A stretch of 5,320 nucleotides of DNA, taken from assembly GCA_011049385.1 (NCBI GenBank), contig DSBX01000185.1, forward strand, positions 1 through 5,320, read 5' to 3'. Both the position numbers and the translations under genes were made by a program. Position 1 is the first letter of the stretch, and each line of letters opens with the position of its first letter. Shown here piece by piece: positions 5,111 to 5,320 of this stretch. Source of the DNA: Caldifarciminota bacterium (lineage in GTDB: Bacteria > Hydrothermota > Tepidihabitantia > Tepidihabitantales > Tepidihabitantaceae). The notes below the pieces were generated by a model, which had not been told where the DNA came from, ran no database searches, and saw nothing but the letters and a program-made list of their open reading frames with translations.

Positions 5111-5320
5111 GATGACCGGGCCGATGGCCGGGAGAGTGACCGGGCCGGTGACGCGGGCGGTGACCGGACCGGTTGCCGGGCGGATGACCGGGCGGATGAC
5201 CGGCCGGATTGTCCGCCGTATCATCGGCTCGGTGATGCGCCGGATGACCGGCCGGGTGACCGGGCGAATGACCGGCCGGATGACTCTCCGAGTCACCGGC
5301 CCGATGACCCGGGGGGTCAC
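5111..5320. repeat. 12-bp degenerate minisatellite, 17.5 units, running off the window
   Basis: Seventeen full units and a half unit of consensus GRTGACCGGSCG follow one another from 5111 to the edge without any insertion or deletion. The third base is T in all eighteen units, while positions 1, 2, 4 and 10-12 vary. Both the direct frame (Asp-Asp-Arg-Pro/Ala tetrapeptides) and the opposite one (Pro-Val-Ile/Thr-Arg/Gly tetrapeptides) are stop-free. A plus-strand frame could start at GTG 5033, ten bases after GGAGGG. The minus-strand frame enters from outside the window. Neither resembles a protein family I know, so coding status is open. Confidence 0.85.

Noticed and set aside
4919..5320. Minus-strand open frame of 133 codons reading in from the right edge
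   Set aside because: Half is translated minisatellite and the end is the (TC)12 tract read as an Arg-Glu run. No ribosome binding site or start is visible, and the right edge cuts it. Kept only as an open question under the repeat.
5033..5320. Plus-strand frame from GTG 5033 through the DDRP-type repeats
   Set aside because: A GGAGGG lies ten bases upstream, but spacing is long, the frame has no stop in the window and the residues before the repeat look random. Too weak to call a gene.
5111..5320. CRISPR array
   Set aside because: The unit is 12 bp with no spacers of unique sequence, so it is a simple tandem minisatellite.

Overview
The window looks like chromosomal DNA from an uncultured, GC-rich bacterium whose secreted proteins carry FlgD-Ig / type A sorting tails. 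That combination (long beta-propeller proteins ending in short C-terminal sorting domains, with ...VPNPF..., VYDLTGR..., and PAGVYFYEL or APGVYFIR motifs) is typical of the FCB group and of candidate phyla such as WOR-3 and its relatives. The affiliation is an inference from protein style, not from a marker gene. No RNA gene, insertion sequence, CRISPR array or phage gene was found.

Layout: (1) Positions 3-1412 (+) hold the 3' part of a gene for an exported six-repeat TolB/PD40 beta-propeller, with a 12-proline linker in front and a FlgD-Ig-like sorting tail behind. Its true start lies left of the window. (2) Positions 1413-1657 form a 245-bp convergent gap with one weak hairpin. (3) Positions 1658-4147 (-) hold an 829-residue secreted YVTN/YncE-type beta-propeller protein with a signal peptide, about sixteen blade repeats and a divergent sorting tail that carries a DNA palindrome inside its coding sequence. 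A near-consensus sigma-70 promoter (TTGACA-17-GATAAT) and a strong ribosome binding site sit directly upstream. (4) Positions 4288-4728 (-) encode a small, secreted, Trp/Tyr-rich protein of unknown function, separated from gene 3 by a GC-rich hairpin. (5) Positions 4729-5320 contain no convincing gene but are dense in repeats: a perfect inverted repeat over a weak promoter, a (TC)12 microsatellite, a 10-bp-stem hairpin, a REP-like palindrome, and a 12-bp minisatellite in perfect register that runs off the right edge.

The three genes all appear to make exported proteins. Nothing shows that they form a pathway: the two large ones converge, and the two minus-strand genes look separately transcribed. 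I see no clear new enzymatic or defence system. The most notable material is the repeat and palindrome content, especially the in-frame palindrome in the sorting tail and the repeat cluster at the right end.
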